6,688 nt of DNA, taken from NCBI GenBank assembly GCA_946405325.1, contig CAMJGU010000050.1:1-6688 (forward strand), in the 5' to 3' direction. Under the pieces are notes generated by a model. That model saw nothing but the letters and a program-made list of their open reading frames with translations, was not told the origin of the DNA and made no database searches. The stretch comes from an uncultured Clostridia bacterium (GTDB taxonomy: Bacteria > Bacillota_A > Clostridia > Oscillospirales > Oscillospiraceae). Positions 1 through 6,587 of this stretch are shown here, piece after piece (within the stretch, counting starts at the first letter, position 1; each line of letters starts with the position of its first letter). A program made the translations under genes and the position numbers.

Positions 1-54
1 CTCCGCGCCGCCGATCTCCAGCCCCATCAGCGCCATCAGGACTTTTTTGCTCAT
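1..54 (-). CDS. Glycosyltransferase (probable GT4 family), N-terminal fragment, cut by window edge
   Basis: Only the first 18 codons are present: MSKKVLMALMGLEIGGAE. A short basic start, a hydrophobic beta strand (VLMALMGL) and then IGGAE is the usual opening of GT-B fold glycosyltransferases of family GT4, where the glycine pair forms the first loop of the acceptor-binding Rossmann domain. The ATG is supported by AGGAGG at 59-64, 4 nt upstream (or the overlapping GGAGGAG). It starts 20 bp after the DUF4330 stop and has no promoter of its own in that gap, so it should be the next gene of the same operon. It probably adds a sugar to the same lipid-linked glycan as the GT4 enzyme at 946-2073 (inference). 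Substrate and full length cannot be seen; another Rossmann protein with a similar start is possible but less likely. Confidence 0.6.
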   Translation of the reverse strand, partial: MSKKVLMALMGLEIGGAE

Positions 55-74
55 AGCTCCTCCTGCGGTCTTTC

Positions 75-956
75 TCACTTGCCGATGCTCAGCAGGTCGT
101 AGTAGGTGCCCTCCCGCTCGATGTAGTTGGACTTCACCTTGATCACCCCGCCGACCTTCAGCTCCGTGGTGCCGTCGAGATAATAACCGTCGTCCTTTTC
201 GAGGCAGCGGCCCTTGAGGGTGACGAGAATGTTGCTGCGCCCCGGCTTCGGCGCAAACGCCGCGCCGTCAGCCGTGGGCTGTGTCTCGCCGTAGGGCTCG
301 ATCGCGATGCTCTGCACCTCGCCGAGCATCGCGCCGAGGGCACTGTCATAAAAGCGGTCACCCACATGAATGCCGTCCGCCACAAAATCCCGGGAATCCA
401 TAAAGCGGATCACAAACTCCACGTCCAGATCGCCCGTCTGCGTCGAGGCGTCCTCGCTCACCTCCGCGCCCATCGGGTCGAGCGCGTAGACATAGCCGGG
501 GCTGGCAAAGCCCTTCCCCTTTACGGCAAGCTCCATACCAACCTTGATGGGAAGCGAACCGATCACAATATCCTTGCCGGTGCAATAGCCGTTGTTCTGG
601 ACGGTCAGATAGACGTCGCTGCTCTCCGCGCAGTCAAAGGATCGGAACTGTCCCGCCGCGGAGGAATACTCGACCCGCACGTGAGGTACGCTGCGCACGT
701 CCACGATGCTGCCGAGATATGTGCCGTCGGTGGAGCGATAGGCTCCGTCGCCGATGTGGATGCAGTCCGCCATGCCGTTGGGCGTCTCCGTAAACTCCAC
801 CGTAAAGCGCATCGGTTGGGTTTCCCCGCCCGTGGAGGCCGCCCCCGCGCTGCGGTTGCGCAGCATCAGCGCCGCAGCCAGCACCGCCAGAACCAATACG
901 ATGATCACCACGTCAAACAGGTTGAACTTTACCCGCAGCTTTCCGTTATTTTCCAT
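75..956 (-). CDS. DUF4330-family membrane-anchored protein with an internal duplication
   Basis: A protein of 293 aa. A short charged N-terminus (MENNGKLRVKFN) leads into LFDVV and one hydrophobic helix at about residues 14-33, followed by a linker and a large soluble part. The basic N-terminus and lack of a cleavage motif suggest a single anchor with the bulk outside. The 'KFNLFD' plus single helix opening is typical of DUF4330 proteins, whose function is not established. The soluble part appears to be two similar units, about 49-157 and 178-290. Each starts with a beta-rich stretch and a near-copy of ADxIHxGD (ADCIHIGD 63-70, ADGIHVGD 193-200), followed by LG and a strand. The ATG has GGAGGAG at 964-970, 7 nt upstream, and overlaps the end of the GT4 gene by 11 bp, implying translational coupling. 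Its place between glycosyltransferases suggests a role in surface glycan export or attachment; this is inference. Confidence 0.75.
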   Translation of the reverse strand: MENNGKLRVKFNLFDVVIIVLVLAVLAAALMLRNRSAGAASTGGETQPMRFTVEFTETPNGMADCIHIGDGAYRSTDGTYLGSIVDVRSVPHVRVEYSSAAGQFRSFDCAESSDVYLTVQNNGYCTGKDIVIGSLPIKVGMELAVKGKGFASPGYVYALDPMGAEVSEDASTQTGDLDVEFVIRFMDSRDFVADGIHVGDRFYDSALGAMLGEVQSIAIEPYGETQPTADGAAFAPKPGRSNILVTLKGRCLEKDDGYYLDGTTELKVGGVIKVKSNYIEREGTYYDLLSIGK

Positions 957-2073
957 GTCCAGTCTCCTCCAATGTGTTTAGATACACCCGCTCCACGTTG
1001 CGGGCGAAGATCTCGCCTGTGAATCGCTCATGGAAGATCTCCACGGCACGTTTTTGCATATTCCAGAGGGTTTCCGGCTCGTCCATCAGGCGAGCCAATG
1101 CCCGCGCCAGCGCCGCGCTGTCGCGGCTCGGGAAGATCAGGCCGTCCTCCCCGTCGTCGATCTGCCACGGGTTGCCGCCGTAGTCCGACGCGATCGCCGG
1201 CACGCCGAGGCTCATGCCCTCGCACAGCGCGATGCTCGATGCCTCGGTGCCGTAGGACGCGTTGAGCTGTACGTCCAGAATGCTCAACAGCTTCGCCACG
1301 TCCGAGCGGAAGCCGAGGAACAACACCTCGTTCTCCAGCTTTTTCTCCGCGATGGCCTGACGCACCTCGTCCTCATAGGAGCCGGTCCCCGCAATCAAAA
1401 TGCGGAAGTTGCGCCCCTCGCGCTTGAGCTGCTCCGCCGCCTCCAGAATGTAGAGATGCCCCTTGTACGGCTCGATGCGCGCCAGGATGCCCGCCGTGAA
1501 CACGTTCGGGTCAAGTCCCAGCTCCGCGCGCAGCGCGGCGCATTCCTCGTCGCTTGCCCGCGTCAGCGGCGCGACGCCGTTCATCATCACCGTGATCTTC
1601 TTTTTTGAGATGCCCGCGTCGGTCAGATTCTGTGCCGCGGCGGGGCTGACGGCAATGATGTGGTCAGCATAGTGCTCGTTCACCAGCTTGTTCACCCAGC
1701 GCCCCGGAGGATATTTGAGCTTCGCGGGGACGGGGAACGCGCTGTGGCGCGTGTAGATGACCGCTTTGCCGCAGCGCCGGCCCGCAATGCGGCCGGAGAG
1801 CGCGCCGTGGGTGTGGACGATGTCGGGATCCACCTTGCGGATCAGCGCCATCAGCGTCCGCACGTCGTCCTTGTGGTACGAGCACTCGGCGAGGCCGTCC
1901 ACCTCATGGACGATCCCGCCCAGCTCCCGCAGCGGCTCGCACAGGAGGCTGCCGCGGGGTACGGCGATCATGGTCTCGAATTGGTTCCGGTCGGCGTATT
2001 GCAGATAGTTGAGCAGCACGCGGCCCGCGCCGCCGATGTTGCTGTCGCTGATGACGTTCAGCACACGGATCAC
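946..2073 (-). CDS. Glycosyltransferase family 4 protein (GTG start)
   Basis: A 375-aa GT-B fold enzyme that should transfer a sugar from a nucleotide-sugar donor to a lipid-linked or glycan acceptor at the inner membrane face. Visible GT4 features: IGGAGR at about 13-18 in the N-terminal domain; HTHG at 87-90 in the acceptor domain; ARIEPYKGH at 198-206, whose R199 and K204 match the donor-phosphate-binding pair; and an EX7E motif (E277...E285) within GTEASSIALCEG, followed by GVPAIASDYGG. Length is normal for the family. The frame stays open upstream to 2115, but the real start is most likely GTG at 2071-2073: it begins the MIRVLNVIS strand expected at a GT4 N-terminus, has AGGGAGG 9 nt upstream, and forms a GTGA overlap with the stop of the upstream gene. 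Retaining bond formation is the family rule; donor and acceptor cannot be read from sequence. Confidence 0.9.
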   Translation of the reverse strand: MIRVLNVISDSNIGGAGRVLLNYLQYADRNQFETMIAVPRGSLLCEPLRELGGIVHEVDGLAECSYHKDDVRTLMALIRKVDPDIVHTHGALSGRIAGRRCGKAVIYTRHSAFPVPAKLKYPPGRWVNKLVNEHYADHIIAVSPAAAQNLTDAGISKKKITVMMNGVAPLTRASDEECAALRAELGLDPNVFTAGILARIEPYKGHLYILEAAEQLKREGRNFRILIAGTGSYEDEVRQAIAEKKLENEVLFLGFRSDVAKLLSILDVQLNASYGTEASSIALCEGMSLGVPAIASDYGGNPWQIDDGEDGLIFPSRDSAALARALARLMDEPETLWNMQKRAVEIFHERFTGEIFARNVERVYLNTLEETGHGK

Positions 2074-3545
2074 AGGAGCTTCCCTCCCTCCGGCAGGCGG
2101 CTGCGCCGCGCGCACAGGTTGCCCAGCGCGATGTACGCCCAGAAGAGGAACATCACGCGGTAGTTATAGAACGAATAGTCCGTCATGGACTGCACCAAAA
2201 AGCCCAGAATACCCGAGGCGCAGGCAATCTGCATCAATCGGGACATGAAATCCTTCTCCCCGCGCAGCGCGTGGCCGAGCGTGCGGAAGTACCGCAGCAG
2301 CACCCACAGGAACACCAGCAGCGTCACGATGCCGCCGTCGCAGAGGATCTGCAAAAAGAGGTTGTGCGCGTGAGGCGCGACGATGGTCTCATAGCTGTAC
2401 TGCGGGTAGACCACGTTGAACGCCGCCGTACCGGGGCCGATACCCGCGAGCCAGTAGCCGTCGCGCAGCATGTGGATCGTGCCGAGCCAGATGCTCACGC
2501 GATAAGACGTGGACTGGTCGGCGAGGTTGCCGATGCTGGAGAAGCGGTCGATGACCGTGGCAGGCAGCGCCGCCCACAGCGCGAGAAGCGCAAAGGGTGC
2601 GAGGAACAGCAGCCGCGGCTGGAGCAGCACAAAGAACACCAGTCCCGCAAACAGCAGTCCCAGCCACGCCCCGCGGGAGAACGTCAGGATCATGCACAGG
2701 CACATCACGCCGCAGCAGCCGAGATACCAGAGCTTGCGCCAGACACCCTTGACGCCCAGCAGCTTCGCGCCGCCCAGAGGAATCATCAGAATGAGATACT
2801 GCCCCAGCATATTCGGGTTCTGCATCGTGCTGCCGACGCGGAACTGAATGGTGGAGAACATATCCTCGTCCACCCACGCCGCGGACTGATAGCCCCAGCG
2901 GAAGATATACTGCAAAATGCCGTAGCAGGACACCGCCGCCGCTACCGCCACCAGCAGCGCGGTCAGCAGATCCAGCTGCGAACGTGTCTCCACAGCGAAG
3001 CTGAGCACGATGGCAAAGCCGATGAACACAATGGAGATCAAGCCGACGTACAGGCTCCCGCGCACGTTGACGGAGGTCAGCGTCGCGGCAAGGTAGCAGA
3101 CCATATACGCCGCCACCGGCAGCGCCAGCGGCTCGCGCGTGAGCTTCCGGCCCCGTTCATGGAGCATCGAGAGCGCCGCCGAGCCGTAGCCCACCATCAC
3201 AAGCCCCAGCACCGCCATGGTGGGCAGCACCGCGGAAAGCGCCGCCGCCGCGCCGCACCAGAGGAAGCATCGTAAAAAGATGCTCCCTTCCAGCAGACGG
3301 TTCAGCCGCAGCTTCTCATAGACCGCGCACAGGGCGCTCCGCAGCCGTCCCGGCTCGCGCTCCGCCGTATCGGCGAGATAGCGCGGCGAGCAGAACCAGC
3401 CGATGATGCCGCTCTCGCTCCACTGCCGTCCAAACCAGCGGCACAGCGCGTCAAAGCCGCGTCCCAGCGCCGAGCGGGACAGCGCGCTCCAAAGATTTTG
3501 CAGAACGTACCAAAGCGTTCCGACGATCAGACTTTCCCGGATCAA
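2070..3545 (-). CDS. O-antigen ligase / Wzy polymerase-like membrane protein (Wzy_C superfamily, TTG start)
   Basis: A 491-aa multispanning protein with roughly 10-12 hydrophobic segments from about residue 95 to 478. Family landmarks are present: NPNMLGQYL at 243-251, TFSRGAWLG at 288-296 (the conserved SRGAW block), and a large extracytoplasmic loop at about 330-400 containing R349 and PHAHNLFLQ at 391-399, where H394 fits the conserved loop histidine. Such enzymes act outside the membrane on polyprenyl-diphosphate-linked glycan, either polymerising repeats (Wzy) or transferring the glycan to an acceptor (WaaL or teichoic-acid-type ligases); sequence alone does not separate these. In a Gram-positive context lipid A is not the acceptor. 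The first ~90 residues are a tryptophan- and arginine-rich non-canonical extension. The start is TTG (3543-3545), overlapping the murJ stop as TTGA, with AGGAGG at 3554-3559, 8 nt upstream; no good ATG fits better. Confidence 0.88.
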   Translation of the reverse strand: MIRESLIVGTLWYVLQNLWSALSRSALGRGFDALCRWFGRQWSESGIIGWFCSPRYLADTAEREPGRLRSALCAVYEKLRLNRLLEGSIFLRCFLWCGAAAALSAVLPTMAVLGLVMVGYGSAALSMLHERGRKLTREPLALPVAAYMVCYLAATLTSVNVRGSLYVGLISIVFIGFAIVLSFAVETRSQLDLLTALLVAVAAAVSCYGILQYIFRWGYQSAAWVDEDMFSTIQFRVGSTMQNPNMLGQYLILMIPLGGAKLLGVKGVWRKLWYLGCCGVMCLCMILTFSRGAWLGLLFAGLVFFVLLQPRLLFLAPFALLALWAALPATVIDRFSSIGNLADQSTSYRVSIWLGTIHMLRDGYWLAGIGPGTAAFNVVYPQYSYETIVAPHAHNLFLQILCDGGIVTLLVFLWVLLRYFRTLGHALRGEKDFMSRLMQIACASGILGFLVQSMTDYSFYNYRVMFLFWAYIALGNLCARRSRLPEGGKLL

Positions 3546-5092
3546 GACGATTTCCTCCTGCGCAGCAGCGCTTTGATCTGTGCGACCGTGCTGATCCGCA
3601 GCAGCACAGCCAGCATAAAGTAAACGACAACGCCCAGCAGCGTCGGCGCGGCGACCACGATCACCCGGGCGATCAGCCCGTCACCGAGATGCGGCGCAAT
3701 CAGCCTCTGCGCAAACCACACCGCCGCGCCCATCGCCGCCGAGGCGAGGAGCATCTTGGCGAAGTCGAGCAGCGCCGCGCCGCTCACCACGCCGCGGTAT
3801 CGCTTCGCCGCCGCGATCAGCAGCACCAGCGCCGGCAAAACCAGGCTCACCGCCGAGGCGATGGCAAGGCCGCGCAGGCCGAGCAGCGGCATTAGCAGTT
3901 GACATAATATAATATTCGCAATCACCGACACCGCGCCGGCGATGAGGGGCATTTTGCCCTTTTGTTCAGCATAAAACGCGCGGCTCAAAATGATCTGCAC
4001 GCCGTAGCCCAGCATACCCAGCGACAGGAACGTGAGCGCGCCCGCGGTCAGATCGGTGGACGCCGTATCCCACGCACCCCACTCATACAGCAGCCGCACC
4101 ACGCTGCGGGAGAGCACCGCAAGCCCCGCCGCCATGGGCGTGAGCAGAAACAGCATGGCGCTGAGCGTGCCGGAGATGCTCTCCCCCATCGCCGCGTCGT
4201 CGGCGTTAGCCGCGAAGCGGGACATCTCCGGAAAGATCACGTTGGCGATGGACAGCACGAACACGCCCGCCACGATGGTATAGAGCGTGTTGGCGTACTC
4301 CAGTGCGCTGGCGCCGCCGGTGATGTGGGAGGCGTAGCGCGTAGCGATGGTCAGGTTCAGCGGCTGGATCCAGGTGCTCACCAGCACCGGCCCCGCCAGC
4401 AGAAAAATCTTATGTAAACCATCATGCCGCATGGAAAAGCGGTAGCGATAACCAAACCGGTGCAGCGAGGGCAGTTGGATCAGCACCTGCACCACCCAGC
4501 CCAGCAGGAACGCCGCGGCGAGGCCGTGGATGCCGAAGCGCTCGACAAAAAACAGGTAATAGAGGATAATGACCGCGTTGGACGCGGCGGAGAGCAGCGC
4601 CGGAATGTTGAACTCCCCCAGCGACTGCAAAATACCCACCAGCGAAAACGCGAGGCCCGTGAACAGCATCAGCGGGAACAAGATCCGCAGCAGCTCCGTG
4701 CACAGCACGGCGGTGGCGGGGTCGAAGCCGTCCGCGAGCAGCGCCGTGATCGGCGCGGCAAAAAGCATACCCAGCGCACTGAGCGTCGCGGTCAGCAGCG
4801 TCATCACGGTGATGAACGCGCTGGAGAGGCGGAACGCCTCATCCTTGCCCTGCTTTTCGAGGTATTCGTTGAACACGGGGATGAAGCTCGCCGAAATCGC
4901 GGAGGCGAAGATCGCGTCGAAGAAGTTGCGGGGAATGCGGCTCGCCGTCAGAAACGCGTTCGCCGCCATGCCGGTGGCAAACGTGTGACCGAGCAGCATA
5001 TCCCGCACCAGTCCCAGCACCTTGCCGAGCAGCGTCAGCACCATCATCATGCCTACGGTGCGGATATTCTTTTTTTGCTGTTCCTCTTGCAT
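3542..5092 (-). CDS. murJ: MurJ/MviN-family lipid-linked glycan flippase (MOP superfamily)
   Basis: A 516-aa, very hydrophobic protein consistent with about 14 transmembrane helices. The N-terminal signature of the MviN/MurJ family is clear: GKVLGLVRD at 23-31, then MAANAF at 42-47, SRIP at 51-54 and ASFIPVFNEYL at 68-78. Later come EYANTL (265-270) and IFPEMSR (286-292), the counterpart of the TM8 region. MurJ flips lipid II (undecaprenyl-PP-disaccharide-pentapeptide) to the outer membrane face; relatives flip other polyprenyl-linked glycans. Against E. coli MurJ, aligned from memory, R24 and D25 are kept (R30, D31), but R18 is K24, D39 is N45, R52 is F58 and R270 is T269. The substrate may therefore differ, and its lead position in a glycan gene cluster allows a Wzx-like role. 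The ATG has AAAGGA at 5100-5105, 7 nt upstream, about 30 nt after a predicted transcription start. Family confidence is high, lipid II specificity moderate. Confidence 0.88.
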   Translation of the reverse strand: MQEEQQKKNIRTVGMMMVLTLLGKVLGLVRDMLLGHTFATGMAANAFLTASRIPRNFFDAIFASAISASFIPVFNEYLEKQGKDEAFRLSSAFITVMTLLTATLSALGMLFAAPITALLADGFDPATAVLCTELLRILFPLMLFTGLAFSLVGILQSLGEFNIPALLSAASNAVIILYYLFFVERFGIHGLAAAFLLGWVVQVLIQLPSLHRFGYRYRFSMRHDGLHKIFLLAGPVLVSTWIQPLNLTIATRYASHITGGASALEYANTLYTIVAGVFVLSIANVIFPEMSRFAANADDAAMGESISGTLSAMLFLLTPMAAGLAVLSRSVVRLLYEWGAWDTASTDLTAGALTFLSLGMLGYGVQIILSRAFYAEQKGKMPLIAGAVSVIANIILCQLLMPLLGLRGLAIASAVSLVLPALVLLIAAAKRYRGVVSGAALLDFAKMLLASAAMGAAVWFAQRLIAPHLGDGLIARVIVVAAPTLLGVVVYFMLAVLLRISTVAQIKALLRRRKSS

Positions 5093-5099
5093 AGGGTTT

Positions 5100-5158
5100 T
5101 CCTTTATTCAAAACAATATCAGACATAGTATTATATCAGAAACCGGCGGCTTTGTCTA
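5100..5158 (-). promoter_or_regulatory. Sigma-A-type promoter and leader of the murJ operon
   Basis: On the minus strand, TAGACA (5153-5158; 5 of 6 to TTGACA) is separated by exactly 17 nt (5136-5152) from a perfect TATAAT (5130-5135). The -35 box includes the TAG stop codon of cca (5156-5158). The predicted transcription start is near 5123-5124, giving a leader of about 30 nt with the AAAGGA ribosome binding site at 5100-5105. It lies in the only gap between cca and the glycan operon and should drive murJ and the four genes after it. No operator or riboswitch fold is apparent in such a short leader. Confidence 0.75.
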
Positions 5159-6493
5159 CCGTCCGAAGCCGGAATGATACAGCCGCCCGGCGCGCTTCAT
5201 GAGGTCGTCCTTTTGGTTGGGCAGCTTCTCCGCTGCCACTTCCTCCAGCAGCTTTTGCAGCGCCGCGCCGATGGCCCTGCCGCGAAAGCCGAGCGCCGCC
5301 ATATCGCCGCCGTTCACCGCGAGATCGGATAATTCGCAGCACGCGCCCTCTGCAAGGAGCACATCATAGACGCGCTGCGCCTCCCGCCACGGCGCCTGCG
5401 CGCGCTCCAGCCCCGCCGGAGCCTTTGCCGCGTTGTCCGCCCGCTTCGTGAGCAGCAGATTTGCCGTCACCGCTTTGCCGCGCTTCGCCATCTCTTTGTG
5501 GATCGCGACGCGCTCCGGCGGAAACATATCGTCGAAGCATACGAGCTGCGCGCGCACCTGCGCCTTCAGCGCATTTTCAAAGCGCAGCCGCTCCATGATG
5601 TCCTCCGCCAGCTTCGCGGAGAGCGCCGTGTGCCCGTAAAAATGTCCCACGCCGTCTGCGTCTGTCGTCATGCACAGCGGCTTGCCGAGGTCGTGGAACA
5701 GCATCGTCCAGCGCAGCTCCCGCCGCGGCGGCACCGCGCCGACGCTCCGCGCCGTGTGCTCCCACACGTCGAAGCAATGGTGCGGGTTGCGCTGGTCAAA
5801 GCCCACGCAAGGCAGGATCTCCGGGATTGCCACGCCGAGCACCTCCGGAAACGCGAGCAGCACCTCCGTCACGTGCTCGCCGCAGAGCAGCTTGTTCAGC
5901 TCCGCGTACACCCGCTCCGCCGCGACCGTTTGCAGCAGCTCGCGCGTTTCCCGCGCGGCGGCTGCCGTCGCCGGTTCCACCGCAAAGCCCAGCTTCGAGG
6001 CGAAGCGCAGCAGCCGCAGGATACGCAGCGCATCCTCTTCAAACCGCGTCTTCGCGTCGCCCACGCAGCGCAGGATACGGTTTTGCAGGTCCTCCCGCCC
6101 GCCGAAGGGATCGATCACCGTCCCATCCGGAGCGAGTGCCATGGCGTTAACGGTGAAATCCCGCCGCGCCAAGTCCTCCTCAATGCGGTCGGTGAACACG
6201 ACGCGCTCCGGGTGGCGGTTGTCGCGGTACGCGCCGTCCCGGCGCATGGTGGTGATCTCTACGTTGCGCCCCTCGGACACCACGGTCACCGTGCCATGCC
6301 GCAAGCCCGTGGGATGCGCCGCGTCTCCGAAGAGCTCCATCACCCGCTCCGGCGGCGCGTCGGTGGTCATGTCCCAGTCGTCGGGCGTGCTGCCCAGCAG
6401 CACGTCGCGCACGCAGCCGCCGACGGGGTAGCCATGGTATCCCGCCGCAGTGATGTGATCTTGTATTAAGTTAACATAATTCGGCATTTTCAT
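5156..6493 (-). CDS. cca: CCA tRNA nucleotidyltransferase with HD domain
   Basis: A 445-aa class II nucleotidyltransferase that builds or repairs the 3'-terminal CCA of tRNA in the cytoplasm without a template. The catalytic head has VGGCVRD (24-30), DWD at 39-41 (the two metal-binding aspartates) and RRDFTVNAMA (110-119). The neck motif EEDALRILRLLRF (152-164) contains the EDxxR nucleotide-selecting element. An HD domain follows, with HHCFDVWEHT (238-247), LFHDLGKP (265-272) and FYGHT (285-289). Head, neck and HD domain in this order at about 440-460 aa is a common Firmicute form. A separate A-adding or CC-adding enzyme, or a poly(A) polymerase, cannot be fully excluded, but the EDxxR motif and length fit a CCA enzyme. 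The first of two close ATGs (6491-6493) is chosen because GGAAAG (6499-6504) lies 5 nt upstream; the second ATG two codons on would be 11 nt away. Confidence 0.92.
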   Translation of the reverse strand: MKMPNYVNLIQDHITAAGYHGYPVGGCVRDVLLGSTPDDWDMTTDAPPERVMELFGDAAHPTGLRHGTVTVVSEGRNVEITTMRRDGAYRDNRHPERVVFTDRIEEDLARRDFTVNAMALAPDGTVIDPFGGREDLQNRILRCVGDAKTRFEEDALRILRLLRFASKLGFAVEPATAAAARETRELLQTVAAERVYAELNKLLCGEHVTEVLLAFPEVLGVAIPEILPCVGFDQRNPHHCFDVWEHTARSVGAVPPRRELRWTMLFHDLGKPLCMTTDADGVGHFYGHTALSAKLAEDIMERLRFENALKAQVRAQLVCFDDMFPPERVAIHKEMAKRGKAVTANLLLTKRADNAAKAPAGLERAQAPWREAQRVYDVLLAEGACCELSDLAVNGGDMAALGFRGRAIGAALQKLLEEVAAEKLPNQKDDLMKRAGRLYHSGFGR

Positions 6494-6515
6494 AAAAACT
6501 TTCCGAAAAAGCTCA

Positions 6516-6544
6516 TTGCACTTTACAAATGGATATATTATACT
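6516..6544 (+). promoter_or_regulatory. Candidate promoter for murC
   Basis: On the plus strand TATACT (6539-6544; 5 of 6 to TATAAT) sits 17 nt after TTGCAC (6516-6521), which keeps only the TTG of the -35 consensus. A start near 6551 would give a leader of about 37 nt. The -10 box shares 6539-6542 with the opposite-strand -10 box of the cca promoter. This is the only well-spaced pair found in the gap for the rightward gene, but the -35 is weak. Confidence 0.4.
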
Positions 6545-6563
6545 ATCAAGGCTGATTTTTCAA
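6537..6563 (-). promoter_or_regulatory. Candidate promoter for cca
   Basis: On the minus strand a perfect TATAAT (6537-6542) lies 15 nt downstream of TTGAAA (6558-6563; 5 of 6 to consensus). The 15-nt spacer (6543-6557) is shorter than the preferred 17, so the -35 assignment is uncertain while the -10 is strong. The expected start near 6530 gives a leader of about 37 nt before the ATG of cca. Confidence 0.55.
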
Positions 6564-6587
6564 TTCCCGAAAGGACTTGGATATAGA

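Noticed and set aside
2074..2115. 14-residue N-terminal extension of the GT4 protein
   Set aside because: It is wholly inside the upstream gene, encodes a Gly/Pro-rich stretch not expected at a GT4 N-terminus, and the GTG at 2071-2073 has a better ribosome binding site and a stop-overlap geometry.
3899..3916. Perfect TTGACA followed by TATAAT on the plus strand inside murJ, which looks like an antisense promoter
   Set aside because: The two boxes are only 3 nt apart, and no -10-like hexamer lies 16-18 nt after TTGACA. It is explained by a short run of AT-rich codons encoding NIILCQ.
4839..5126. Minus-strand frame beginning ATGTCTGATATTG just at the predicted murJ transcription start (95 codons)
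   Set aside because: It overlaps the murJ start out of frame, has no ribosome binding site, its ATG lies at or upstream of the predicted +1, and its product is Arg/Gly/Ala-rich shadow sequence.
5136..5152. Possible hairpin AAAGCCGCCGGTTT after cca as a terminator
   Set aside because: Only a few pairs form with a bulge, and no U-run follows; it is the spacer of the murJ promoter.
5498..6469. Long plus-strand open frame (323 codons) opposite cca, and similar ones at 366-1022, 1660-2163, 2271-3275 and 4424-5128
   Set aside because: They are antisense to well-supported genes. Their products are low-complexity and rich in Arg, His, Gln and Ala, as expected from the reverse complement of GC-rich codons, and no family motifs are visible.
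6499..6575. Two similar short motifs, CTTTCCGAAA and TTCCCGAAAGG, flanking the cca-murC gap as a regulator-binding pair
   Set aside because: The similarity is short and imperfect, and each is explained by the ribosome binding site of one of the two genes.
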